Positions 1 to 8,920 of a stretch of DNA of 64,000 nucleotides are shown in pieces. Where the stretch lies: NCBI GenBank assembly GCA_025266875.1, contig JALLLT010000066.1, forward strand, positions 1 through 64,000. The letters are read 5' to 3'. The translations under genes were made by a program, and so were the position numbers. Position 1 is the first letter of the stretch, and the number at the start of each line of letters is the position of its first letter. The notes under the pieces were generated by a model, which saw nothing but the letters and a program-made list of their open reading frames with translations, had not been told where the DNA came from and made no database searches. This DNA is from Fennellomyces sp. T-0311 (Eukaryota; Mucoromycota; Mucoromycetes; Mucorales; Lichtheimiaceae).

Positions 1-126
1 TGGCTAAGCCAATATACTTTTCCCGCTTTTGCGTTTAGGGGCGACCTAATTACGGATTCTGAGAAACTAACAAACGTCAGATATAGGTGCTTACTTGCAA
101 ACAATCGGTAAGCACTGTCAGCCGTA

Positions 127-615
127 TTGTCTAGCTCTCCTAAAAAAACTTTTCTTTGTAGGTTTGCACGAGAGAATTATGACGACAACGGTGCCTTTAT
201 GATGAATACATGTTTGACGGACTGCGCTAAATTTGTTTTTTTTAACGATAACTCCGGTTCCTCGCGGCTTGGTGGCATTAGTTATTGTACCAGATCTATG
301 GTTGCATGTACTTTCACAATGGTAAGTAATACATTATATCCAAACATTTTTATGAACCTTGTATGTTTTCAGATGTACCATCACATGGCACGGCTTTCGG
401 GACACGGCTCATACACTGAAGCCAAAGGAAAAGCGAAGGATTTCCGCGATCTTACTTCCCCGTGGTATCGCTTGTATAAAACCGTATTGAATCCGTCTTC
501 GGAAATAGGAAAAAAGATTGATTGGCCTGCTGTACTGGATTTCTTTGACGAGCAACTTCTTGCACCGGAAGTAGCTGACGGATGGAGCATAGAAAGAATG
601 ATGGCTGGTGTTTAA
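127..615 (+). CDS. Hypothetical protein fragment, one probable intron
   Basis: I do not recognise this protein. An open frame of 162 codons starts with a non-ATG codon at 127. It is probably a 3' exon set, because a splice acceptor (TTTGTAG) lies at 155-161. A canonical intron, GTAAGT...TTTTCAG, spans 322-372. It is 51 nt, in frame and stop-free, so the frame is open whether or not it is removed. The C-terminal half is rich in W, D and charged residues and looks coding. The first exon must lie upstream of, or at the edge of, the window. It sits beside a transposase gene, so a mobile-element origin is possible but unproven. Confidence 0.3.
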   Translation: MSSSPKKTFLCRFARENYDDNGAFMMNTCLTDCAKFVFFNDNSGSSRLGGISYCTRSMVACTFTMVSNTLYPNIFMNLVCFQMYHHMARLSGHGSYTEAKGKAKDFRDLTSPWYRLYKTVLNPSSEIGKKIDWPAVLDFFDEQLLAPEVADGWSIERMMAGV

Positions 616-1239
616 TGTAGTTTTCTTATTGTTGTAATCTGTATTCCTGTCTTTTATACCTAAGTAATACATCCATATAGTCGTGAATAGCAATTCCTAG
701 ATAGTAAATCAATACATAAATAGTATGGGATTATAAGCATAACGGGAAGCAATTAGATTGATGCTGCAGAAGGATTTTACACCAGAATATATATCTGCTT
801 AGTAGCATATATAGGTGAACATCATGCATTTATTCGCATATATTTGCATATATTTGCATATATATAGTAAGTCCCTTCCTGTATGGTGCATTTCACCTTG
901 ACCTGCCAATAATTTTGTCCAACTTTGAGAGTTTTCAGCACCACCAAAAAAAACTTAACATTAAAAACAATCCATAACATTGTTTTTAATACCTATTTAG
1001 AGTAATTATTATGGATTAGAATTTGTTAAAAATGTTTTGGGAAGAAGTTATAAGCCGTCAAAGTTGGTCGGTCGGGGAGACTTCAGACCGATTTTAGCAG
1101 GGGAAGGTAAGAAATTGAAATGGTGGTACAGGCACAGTATGCATTTAAATCCCCGATGCAGACGGCACGTGCACATTAAGTAGCCAATCATTTGGAAGTA
1201 GGGACAGCCTTCGCTTTTACACCTGGAACACTAACTGCA
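616..1239. other. AT-rich intergenic stretch with short satellite
   Basis: No gene is supported. It contains a short tandem repeat of a GCATATATTT-like unit at about 835-866, several A/T runs, and leader sequence for the transposase gene. No convincing terminal inverted repeat matching the region after 10481 was found by eye. Confidence 0.4.
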
Positions 1240-1826
1240 ATGCCATGCCCCAGTAAGCGTCGTTCAGCAGCAAAAGACAGACAGAACAGAAAAACTGGTC
1301 GCTATGTTAAAAAAGAAGAAAGCATATCAGACGATGACACTGTCATGCCGGTTGAGATCGTTCCAAATGACTGGGAATTGCTGGATTTGACAGACGATCA
1401 GGTGCAACAGGCAGCAGTACTTCCTGTTGTCTGGACTGAGAACGAGGGAAGTAACTTGCGCGGTGTATACACTAGAGACTCGGATGTCACCAGGTGGAGA
1501 AGGAAGAAAGAAAGCGAAGCAGCAGCTAGCATGTCAAACAAGTTGACGACCTACGGCTTCACTAGCAGCCAAAAAGAACCCGACAATGCAAAGGCTTTAC
1601 GGGCGAAAGAAAAGTCACAGAAACAGGCTGCTAAAGAAGAGGAGCACAGAGCGATACTAGATGCGTACAACGAACTGACGGTTCTTGTTAAACAAAGCGC
1701 AAGTGCACAGAGCTCGTTTAATCAAACCAGCACATACCAAATGTGCAGAGTCAAGGCCGTATACAAATATTTTGAGTATCGATTGCAAAGCAAGCGCAAG
1801 ATTGAAGCCTCAGAATTGGCCACTGC
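1240..1826 (+). pseudogene. DDE transposase gene, 5' part, split by retrotransposon
   Basis: This is the N-terminal part of a transposase whose C-terminal part resumes at 8921. The first ATG is at 1240, and the same frame is open from 1192. It encodes a basic N-terminus (CPSKRRSAAKDRQNRK) and a Lys/Glu/Gln-rich segment that probably forms helices. The frame is cut after ACT GC by the LTR starting at 1827. Joining it to 8921 restores an open frame of 716 codons (715 aa). The split element is therefore presumably inactive unless the insertion is spliced or read through. In the window the frame runs on into the LTR as far as 1875, giving a chimeric tail. Confidence 0.75.
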
Positions 1827-1999
1827 TGTTATAGACCCAGTCTATAGAGTGTCCACCTTTAGGTCAGGTCAATAAATGATACAGTGAAAGAAAGGTGTCT
1901 TTATTCTTTTGTACAACTCAGCCTTTTATACCCAGGCTGGGTTACACTAGCTTGAGCTAGAGCTAGTACTGTAATGGGCTTGAGCTTGAGTCCATTACA
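1827..1999 (-). repeat. 3' LTR (173 bp)
   Basis: It begins TGTTATAG and ends CATTACA on the plus strand. It is identical by eye to the 8743-8915 copy. On the coding (minus) strand it carries a TATAAAA box and an AATAAA signal, as expected of an LTR promoter and polyadenylation unit. Confidence 0.95.
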
Positions 2000-2010
2000 C
2001 TCTCCCTCTC
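2000..2010 (-). other. Polypurine tract
   Basis: On the minus strand the sequence GAGAGGGAGAG directly abuts the 3' LTR. This is the expected position and composition for the primer of plus-strand DNA synthesis. Confidence 0.75.
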
Positions 2011-2250
2011 TATAGCTAGACTTATACAAAATATGTTTTAGAATATAGCTACTAAGTAGCAGGGTAGATGTCAAGGGGTAGTGCAATTTGATGAGGCAAG
2101 AAAGAATAAGCTACCATGGTCTTGGTTTTGGATGTGTTCTTGTCACTTGACTGCGATTGAGTTTGAAATTGAAAACTTTTTCAGGTGGCTGGTTTAGTCA
2201 ATTGTTGGTTGATCCTTTTTCTTGTCTTGATCACTTTTCTGTTTCTGCAA

Positions 2251-3421
2251 ATGGTTCAACAACTCACGCCTATTACGTCCACCATAACCCATGGTCCTGG
2301 TCTTCCAGCAGTTGAGTTTCGTCGTGAGTGTGTTGGTCGTACGTGTGTGACGGTTCCTGTTGCCAATATGGCTATAGAGGTCGAGTATGGCATCAATCGT
2401 CCTAGTAATGTGTGTCAACGCTGCTATTGCTTGGGTCGAGTTTGCTTTAATTTCAGCCCCCGGAATGACAATGGTGAACCTTCGCATCCTTGTGATCAAT
2501 GCCGTTTAAACAAGTCTCCTGGATGCGCGACTTTGCGTTACCACGAAGCTACTCAGGGTGCTATTTCCAATGCCAACCGAGTTCGAGCGCAACGTGTCCT
2601 TGCTGGGGTAGCACCAATTCAGTATCCTCAGTGGTGTCTCGATTTGGTCCTTGAGTCGCGTGCCAGTGGTCTTCCTCCTGCTCAGGTCATTTCCATTGCT
2701 GAACTTCTAAATGGTATGACTATTGTTGTAGCGTAGTAAGAGTTCTGGTATGCTGAATACTTCAATAGATCAATCTGGACAGACTAATTTTGAAGTGGTT
2801 TCCATGGCAATGGATGAGGGCTTCCAATCTCAAGACGTCTCAGATGATCATATTTCTTCTGGTTCTCGCCCTGCTCCCGTAGCATCAAGACGTTCGGCTA
2901 GGCTCCTTTCTAGGGTACCCCAGGCTCCCTTAGTTGACCATGAGTCGGATGGTGAGGACGAGTTGGGTGGTTCTTCTGAATCGTCAGCGTCACGAGTATA
3001 CTCGGTGCACTCTTCTGATGATGCTGGGTCCATTGCCAGCAGGTATAGGCGTCCAAATCCTGCCTTGCATGCTCGTGAGCCAGAGATTCCTGCTCCATTG
3101 GTATCACCTCCACTTCGGCCTGTAGGTCAAGAATCCGTTTCATCCAGGTCATTACATAGCAATACTTCTGAGCCAGTCGGTGCACAGGGTCAAGGTCTTC
3201 CAAATGTAGCTTTTCAAGATCATAGTCATTTGCCCAATTTCCATCATTTCTCCCCCCCTCGACAAACAAGGGAAAATGGTCACCGTGAAGGCATGTTGCC
3301 TTCGTCAGGTGCACCTGTCGCACAGGTGAACTTCACCTTGGTTTTGCCAGGTCCACGAGATAATGGATATCGTATGGTGCCAGATCGTGCAACTGGTGGT
3401 TTCTTCTTGTTGCCTATGTAA
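2251..3421 (+). CDS. Antisense accessory gene of the retrotransposon, Cys-rich
   Basis: It lies on the strand opposite gag-pol, between the end of pol and the 3' LTR, and its 3' end overlaps pol by about 142 bp. Two open frames are joined by an intron GTATGA...CAATAG at 2714-2768 (55 nt, branch-like CTGAAT), which keeps frame. Exons are 2251-2713 and 2769-3421, giving 371 aa from the first ATG. The frame is open back to 2185, just after TTTTTCAG, so an upstream exon is possible; that stretch would add a hydrophobic segment. The protein has cysteines spaced C-x2-C-x6-C-x15-C-x2-C-x7-C, the Zn2Cys6 spacing, but lacks the basic residues of a DNA-binding cluster. A Ser/Asp/Pro-rich C-terminal half follows. 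The function is unknown. No retroviral env or known accessory protein is recognised. Confidence 0.55.
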
Positions 3422-6400
3422 CTTGCATCGTGTACTTGAGCTTGTTTTGAGCTTTGAGCATGGGCTTGCTCATATTCATCAATAAACCGCATGCTGTTTA
3501 TCATATTCTGCTTCTTTTCCCAGGTGGCTTCATGTACAGGATAACCTTTCCATAGCACCAGATATTCGATGCGGCCATGATGTTTACGCTTGTCCAGAAT
3601 TGTGGCGACCTCATATTCCTCTTGTTCATTGATGAGTACGGGTGGTGGTCGCTCTGGTCTACGCCTATCCGTCGGTGCATGGTAGATCTTGAGGGTGCTA
3701 ACGTGGAAAACTGGGTGTGCTTTGATATTGTGTGGCAGATCGAGTTTGTAAGCAACAGGTCCAACTCGAGCAAGAATCTTGTAAGGTCCAGCAAATTTGG
3801 CAGCAAGTTTTTTCTTAGCGGTCTGAGGATAGTTCAGCGGGTTCAGGAATCTTTGATCGACTAAGACTTCCTGTCCAACCTCAAACTCAACCTTGCGTCG
3901 TTTGTCATTTGCATATAGCTCTTGCCTTGATGCAGCAGCCTTGATATTCTCCAGTACCTTGACACCAATATCCTTGAGCCGTATAGCTAATTGGTCTGCA
4001 GCTTCATTACGTGAATTCTGGCTTTGGTAAGTTGGGGTCAAAACATGTCTCCCAAGATCACAGTAATATGGCGTCATCCGGATAGATGCTTGACGAGTAT
4101 TATTGTATGTATACTCCACCACCGGTAGCCATAAGTCCCAATCACGCTGATCAAAAGCAACATAATGACGCAGCAAGTCCTCTAAGGTTCGATTTGTCCG
4201 CTCAGTCTGACCATCAGTCTGAGGATGCATACTTGTAGACATTCGTTGAGTGATTTGCATATGAGAACAGAGAGCCGTCCAAAATCTTGAAGTAAACTTG
4301 GGATCGCGATCAGAGATGATAGATTTGCACCAACCATGTTGACGAACGATGGCACGTAGAAACAGATGTGCAAATTCCTCGGCCGTGTCAGTGGTATGGC
4401 ATGGTTCAAAGTGTGCTCGTTTGGAGAAGCGGTCCACAAATACAGCGATAGCATCATACCCATTACTTGACTCAGGTAACTGGGTAATGAAGTCCATTGA
4501 TATCGACTCCCAACGTTCTTGAGCTGGTTCTAATGGCTGAATCAGGCCAGCTGGTCTCTTGTTTGTGCCCTTGTTTCGTTGACAACTATCACAGGTGGTG
4601 ATGTAATGACGCACAGACCTAGCAATGTTTGGCCAATAGAATTGCCGTTCAACCCGCTCAATAGTGGCATCGATTCCTCTATGGCCAGCAGATGGGGCAT
4701 CATGCAAATCATGCAATATGCTCAAGAGAATTGTTGGCATTCTAGGAATACACAACTGACGACGATTCTCTCCATCTACGTGACGGTACAATAGCTGATC
4801 TTCCATTGTAAAGTTTGGAACCTCGAGTCCTGTTCGGATCTTAGCAATGATATCTTTGGTAAACTCGTCATTGTTATAATGTTCCTTGACTTGGTCCTCA
4901 ATCTGAGATTGCTTGTGCAACAAGTACACTTCTTGAAGCTCTCTTTGAGTTTCTGGATTTGAGGGTTTTGATGGTGGACGCTTGCTCAAGGCATCTGCAC
5001 CATTGTTCCTTTCCCGGGGTATGTGGTGTATATCCCAAGAATATGTCATAAACAGTTCCAACCAGCGTGCTTGTCGTTTGTTCAGGTTCGTATTGGTTCG
5101 GAGTGATGACAGAGCTCTGTTATCAGTGAAGATAGTAAAGCGCTTGACGTCAAGGTGGTGTCTCCATTTGTTTAAACAATGCTTGAGAGCGAGCATTTCT
5201 TGTTCGTATACCGTGAACTTTTCTTCTGCAGGTGTCAAAGTTCGTGATGTGTAGGCAATAGGATGAAGTTTCCCGTCGTCTTGTTCTTGAGAGAGAATCC
5301 CCCCAATGGCAACTGTGGATGATGCGTCTGTGTGGACATAGAATTGCTTGTTCGGGTCAGGCAGTGCCAGCACTGGCGCTGATGATAAGCGTTTCTTAAG
5401 TTCGTCAAATGCATTTTGTTCCACTTGTGTCCACTTCCATGAAGTATCCTTGCGCAGCAGTCTGGTTAATGGGGCTACAATACCAGAGTATCCATTGATA
5501 AACCGATGATAATAGTTGGCTAGTCCCAAAAAACTCTGAATTTCCTTGGTGTTGCAGGGTGGTGGCCAATCCACAACTGCTTTCACCTTGCTGGGGTCCA
5601 TATGTAAACCATGCTCGTCTACAAAATGTCCCAGAAACTCCAGACGCTTGACTCCAAATTCACACTTCTTGAGGTTCCCATAGAGCTTGTGCTTGCGTAA
5701 ACGCTCGAGAACGGTGCGTAGATGGACTTGATGTGATGCTTCATCTTTGCTGTACACCAGAATATCATCCAGGAAGATAATGCAACAGACATCCAAGAGG
5801 TCGAAAAAGTATGTTTGCATCATTCGCTGAAATGTAGCAGGTGCTGAAGTCATGCCAAATGGTAATACGAGATATTCATAGTTGCCAAACCGAGTAGTGA
5901 AAGCACTCTTGTGTACGTCTTCTGGTGCAATCCGAATTTGCATGTAACCTGATCGAAGGTCGATTTTGGAAAACACCTTGGCTCCATGCAATTGCTCCAT
6001 AAGTTCTTCTTGATTTGGCAGCATGTAATGGTCCCTGATTGTTACAGAATTTAGACTTCGGTAGTCTGTAACCATGCGTAGAGATCCATCCTTTTTAGCA
6101 ACAAATAAAACTGGGGCTCCAAAGGGGGATTTGCTTGGTCTAATCCATCCTTTGGCCAGCATGTCTTGTATTTGCCGCTTGAGTTCCCCTAACTCATAAC
6201 TGGACAGTCTGTATAGTTTCTGTGCTGGGATTCGTGCATTTGGTTCAAGAGGAATTTGGTGGTCGACATGTCTTTTAGGTGGTAAGCCTGGTGGTAACTC
6301 CTCAGGAAACACATCGGCAAAGGAATCCACAAGCACGGCTAGAGCTTCAGAACCACTGTTCTCCTTAACTTTCTTCCCTAATCTATAGGGGGTATCCTTG

Positions 6401-7122
6401 CTTGAGTTCGCAGACGTGGGCTGCAACTCTTCATCTTCAATACTTCCAGATAGTACAATAGCATAGGCTTCAAACTCTTTTTGTCGAGCCATCTTGTTGA
6501 ATTGCCTTCGTGAAATAAACTGTACTTCAGGTCGTATTTTGTCAGAGGGAATTTTCTGTGGTGGCCAGATCTCCTCCCCACCAATAACCACTCTATGGGT
6601 ACGCCAATCAATAAGTGGTGTTTCGTCATAGTGCCATGGTTTGCCCAAGATAAGGTCATGCTTGGAGCTTTGTATGCCAGTGTATGCTCGGATTACTGTG
6701 GTGTAGCTAATACCAAGTGAAATCTGGAGGTCTGCATAGTGGCTGGATGCTTCAGTGGATGCATTTCCAAAGGTAATAGAACCAGAGTCCAGCTTAAGCA
6801 GAGAATGTAGTCCATGCTTTTCAATGAAACCCATAGAAACAAAGTTGTGTGTGGCACCTGAGTCCAGCAAGAAACATGAGGGGTATTGTTCGCAATGTCC
6901 TGAAATTCTTATTGTTTGATGACGATTGCTACTATCCTGCTCGCTATTTGATCCTTGGGCTGAGTTATCCTCAAGTCTTGCAGTCTCCATCTGGCTAGAG
7001 TCTTGATCCAGATTCTTGTCCGGGTCCTTACCAGGATTTATTGTGGATTGGTCAGCACGACCTGGTGACGTGTTACGTGCTGACACATTCAGTTTTTTGC
7101 CTTTACTTGAAGGCGAGGACAC
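3280..7122 (-). CDS. pol: Retrotransposon Pol polyprotein (PR-RT-RH-IN-chromodomain)
   Basis: Pol makes the DNA copy of the element and integrates it. The open frame of 1280 codons contains an aspartic protease (LLDSGATHNFVS), reverse transcriptase with an FLDD active site (FLDDILVYS), and RNase H starting near HTDASS. The integrase has an HHCC zinc finger ending CDSCQ and DDE residues in MDFI, ISDRDPKF and the following E. A chromodomain follows (LVLWKGYPVHEATWE), then a basic tail. The first ATG of the frame is at 7122, but the frame is entered more plausibly by a -1 shift from gag at 7092-7098. The frame is intact, so the enzyme could be functional. The last 142 bp overlap the antisense gene. 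Confidence 0.95.
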   Translation of the reverse strand: MSSPSSKGKKLNVSARNTSPGRADQSTINPGKDPDKNLDQDSSQMETARLEDNSAQGSNSEQDSSNRHQTIRISGHCEQYPSCFLLDSGATHNFVSMGFIEKHGLHSLLKLDSGSITFGNASTEASSHYADLQISLGISYTTVIRAYTGIQSSKHDLILGKPWHYDETPLIDWRTHRVVIGGEEIWPPQKIPSDKIRPEVQFISRRQFNKMARQKEFEAYAIVLSGSIEDEELQPTSANSSKDTPYRLGKKVKENSGSEALAVLVDSFADVFPEELPPGLPPKRHVDHQIPLEPNARIPAQKLYRLSSYELGELKRQIQDMLAKGWIRPSKSPFGAPVLFVAKKDGSLRMVTDYRSLNSVTIRDHYMLPNQEELMEQLHGAKVFSKIDLRSGYMQIRIAPEDVHKSAFTTRFGNYEYLVLPFGMTSAPATFQRMMQTYFFDLLDVCCIIFLDDILVYSKDEASHQVHLRTVLERLRKHKLYGNLKKCEFGVKRLEFLGHFVDEHGLHMDPSKVKAVVDWPPPCNTKEIQSFLGLANYYHRFINGYSGIVAPLTRLLRKDTSWKWTQVEQNAFDELKKRLSSAPVLALPDPNKQFYVHTDASSTVAIGGILSQEQDDGKLHPIAYTSRTLTPAEEKFTVYEQEMLALKHCLNKWRHHLDVKRFTIFTDNRALSSLRTNTNLNKRQARWLELFMTYSWDIHHIPRERNNGADALSKRPPSKPSNPETQRELQEVYLLHKQSQIEDQVKEHYNNDEFTKDIIAKIRTGLEVPNFTMEDQLLYRHVDGENRRQLCIPRMPTILLSILHDLHDAPSAGHRGIDATIERVERQFYWPNIARSVRHYITTCDSCQRNKGTNKRPAGLIQPLEPAQERWESISMDFITQLPESSNGYDAIAVFVDRFSKRAHFEPCHTTDTAEEFAHLFLRAIVRQHGWCKSIISDRDPKFTSRFWTALCSHMQITQRMSTSMHPQTDGQTERTNRTLEDLLRHYVAFDQRDWDLWLPVVEYTYNNTRQASIRMTPYYCDLGRHVLTPTYQSQNSRNEAADQLAIRLKDIGVKVLENIKAAASRQELYANDKRRKVEFEVGQEVLVDQRFLNPLNYPQTAKKKLAAKFAGPYKILARVGPVAYKLDLPHNIKAHPVFHVSTLKIYHAPTDRRRPERPPPVLINEQEEYEVATILDKRKHHGRIEYLVLWKGYPVHEATWEKKQNMINSMRFIDEYEQAHAQSSKQAQVHDASYIGNKKKPPVARSGTIRYPLSRGPGKTKVKFTCATGAPDEGNMPSR
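7089..7098 (-). promoter_or_regulatory. -1 ribosomal frameshift signal, gag-pol junction
   Basis: On the coding strand the heptamer A AAA AAC (7098-7092) is in the gag zero frame as GCA AAA AAC and is followed at once by the gag stop TGA (7091-7089). A -1 slip moves the ribosome into the pol frame (CTG AAT GTG). This X XXY YYZ heptamer is a classical eukaryotic slippery site. A downstream stem or pseudoknot was not evaluated. Confidence 0.7.
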
Positions 7123-8662
7123 TTCTTCTTGATGTGTCCCTTCTCGCCACAGGCGACACAGAGTCCGAACTTCTTGGCCTCCTCCCAGGAGATCCTTCGT
7201 GGATTCTTCTCGGCCTGGTCAATGTCCATAGGGTCATCTCGATATTGACGCGAGTTGTCCTTGGAATGTCTTGTCTTATGCTTGAACTTGGAATGACGTG
7301 GTGCTTGACTACGATATGGCTGTCGACGATCATGACTTGAGCCAAAGCTGGTACGGTCAAAGTTTTCTGCAATCTTCATTGCATCACGCAAGGTCTTAGG
7401 CACCTCAAGTTCCACATAGCGCTTGGTCTGAGCCTTTAGTCCAGATGTATAGCGACTTAAGGCTTCCGCTTCACTGACGTCATTGCACTCAACATAGGCA
7501 GCTTGGAATGTAGAATTGTACTTTGTGACACTTCCAACTTGCCTACACTCCTCAAGTCGAGCTCTGTTTGCCGATGAGCATTCAGAGGTAGAAATCGGTC
7601 ACGAAGCATAGACTTGAACTTGGACCAATGGTGTGGGTGCTTGCCTGACTTGCGAAGCATACGCCACCATAAGGTTGCATCATCTACCATTCGACTCGTT
7701 GCAATATCAATCCAAATGGACTTCTTGATGTGGGCCTTGTAAAAATATTCCTCAAGGTTGAAAAGCCAAGGTTCAACCTTGCTTGAGTTGCCAGTAAATT
7801 TCTCATCAGGTACCTTGAATCGGTACTTCTTGTTGAGCTTAAGCTCATGTTCATCGCACGTATGGGAGTGAGATTCTTGCAAGCTGTCACCATCGCCGGC
7901 ATCCTCCTCAGAGGGGTTTGCATCATGGTCCGATCCTGACTCATGGGAAGACTCATCTGATGAAGATGACGAATCTCCTGAATCAGATGGATCACCATAA
8001 CGACTTCCAAGTATAGACTGTGTACCTTGATCATGTGGCCTGTGCACCGAAGATGCTGGGGCCTTGTTCCTAGCCTTGTGCGACATTGGCTGTGGAACTT
8101 CATGTAATTGGACTTGCATACCCTGGAGATACCCAAGAATTTCTTGCATCGAAGTAGCTAGCTGATTGACTTGCTCCTGAGTCCTCTCATGAGCTGTTTG
8201 GACTGCAGTTTGGATGGCATCTGGTAACTTGGCATCAAGTTCATGGCGAAGTCGTTGCACTTCCTCAAGGGCTAATACGCTTGTGTCACCCACATGAGTT
8301 TGTGGCAATGGGTCTTGGCCTGGGACTCCTGATGATACACCACCTTGTGTATGGGAAGATGGTACATCCATATTAGAGATAACTTTGTGGGAACCTTGCA
8401 ATATCTCCTGCTGGTCTGGAGAAGATTCCGGTTTACTCAATGATGATGACTGTACAGCGTCTTGATAGACTGTATGTTCTGATGATGAAGGGGTAGGTCT
8501 GGGTCGAGATAGATGGGCTGACCAATGTTGTACTCTGGGTCTTGTGGACTTGTCCAAAAGGTTGGCAACAACGTCTGGGGTAGGGTCGACCAAAAACTTG
8601 GACCAGAAACGTTCTGACTGTTCCTTCCGTCGTTTGAACTCTTCTTTTTCTTCTTGACTCAA
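7089..8662 (-). CDS. gag: Retrotransposon Gag, with an internal frame break
   Basis: Gag is the capsid/nucleocapsid protein. The first part (8662 to about 7551) has an acidic/Ser-rich N-terminal region and a retrotransposon-gag core ending DRFLPLNAHRQTE. The homologous sequence then continues one frame over from about 7550 (ECRQVGSVTKYN, SEAEALSRY) to the stop at 7089, through a CCHC zinc knuckle CVACGEKGHIKKKC near 7110-7150. The shift at 7550-7552 fits loss of one base, or a base-calling error. No ATG occurs in frame between the primer site and about 8371, although the frame is open from about 8735. Translation therefore starts at a non-ATG codon, at the late ATG, or after splicing. Confidence 0.85.
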
Positions 8663-8732
8663 CTTGCTGTCTGTCTTGCGATCGCCTTTGCTGTCGTTGA
8701 GTATGTCTTGGTATCGATGAAAGAACTGCTTT

Positions 8733-8740
8733 CGCTACCA
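8733..8740 (-). other. Primer-binding site, initiator tRNA-Met type
   Basis: Two bases inside the 5' LTR, the minus strand reads TGGTAGCG. This is complementary to the CGCTACCA 3' end of fungal initiator tRNA-Met, the usual primer for Ty1 and Ty3 elements. The match is 8 nt. The assignment rests on memory of the yeast tRNA sequence. Confidence 0.6.
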
Positions 8741-8742
8741 CG

Positions 8743-8915
8743 TGTTATAGACCCAGTCTATAGAGTGTCCACCTTTAGGTCAGGTCAATAAATGATACAG
8801 TGAAAGAAAGGTGTCTTTATTCTTTTGTACAACTCAGCCTTTTATACCCAGGCTGGGTTACACTAGCTTGAGCTAGAGCTAGTACTGTAATGGGCTTGAG
8901 CTTGAGTCCATTACA
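8743..8915 (-). repeat. 5' LTR (173 bp)
   Basis: It is the same length as, and identical by eye to, the 1827-1999 copy. It supplies the promoter (TATAAAA on the minus strand) for gag-pol. Confidence 0.95.
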
Positions 8916-8920
8916 GCTGC

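Larger units (their letters stand above)
1827..8915 (-). mobile_element. Ty3/gypsy chromovirus LTR retrotransposon
   Basis: This is a complete element of 7089 bp, transcribed on the minus strand: 5' LTR 8743-8915, primer site, gag, pol, non-pol segment with an antisense gene, polypurine tract, 3' LTR 1827-1999. The pol order protease-RT-RNase H-integrase, with a C-terminal chromodomain, places it among the chromodomain Ty3/gypsy elements. The LTRs start TG and end CA and look identical base for base, so insertion was recent. The flanking pentamers are ACTGC (1822-1826) and GCTGC (8916-8920), a near-perfect target duplication with one mismatch. It interrupts a DDE transposase gene. Confidence 0.95.

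Noticed and set aside
1192..1875. A stand-alone 227-codon gene at 1192-1875
   Set aside because: Its last 16 codons are LTR sequence. The real protein continues at 8921, so it is a truncated half of the DDE transposase.
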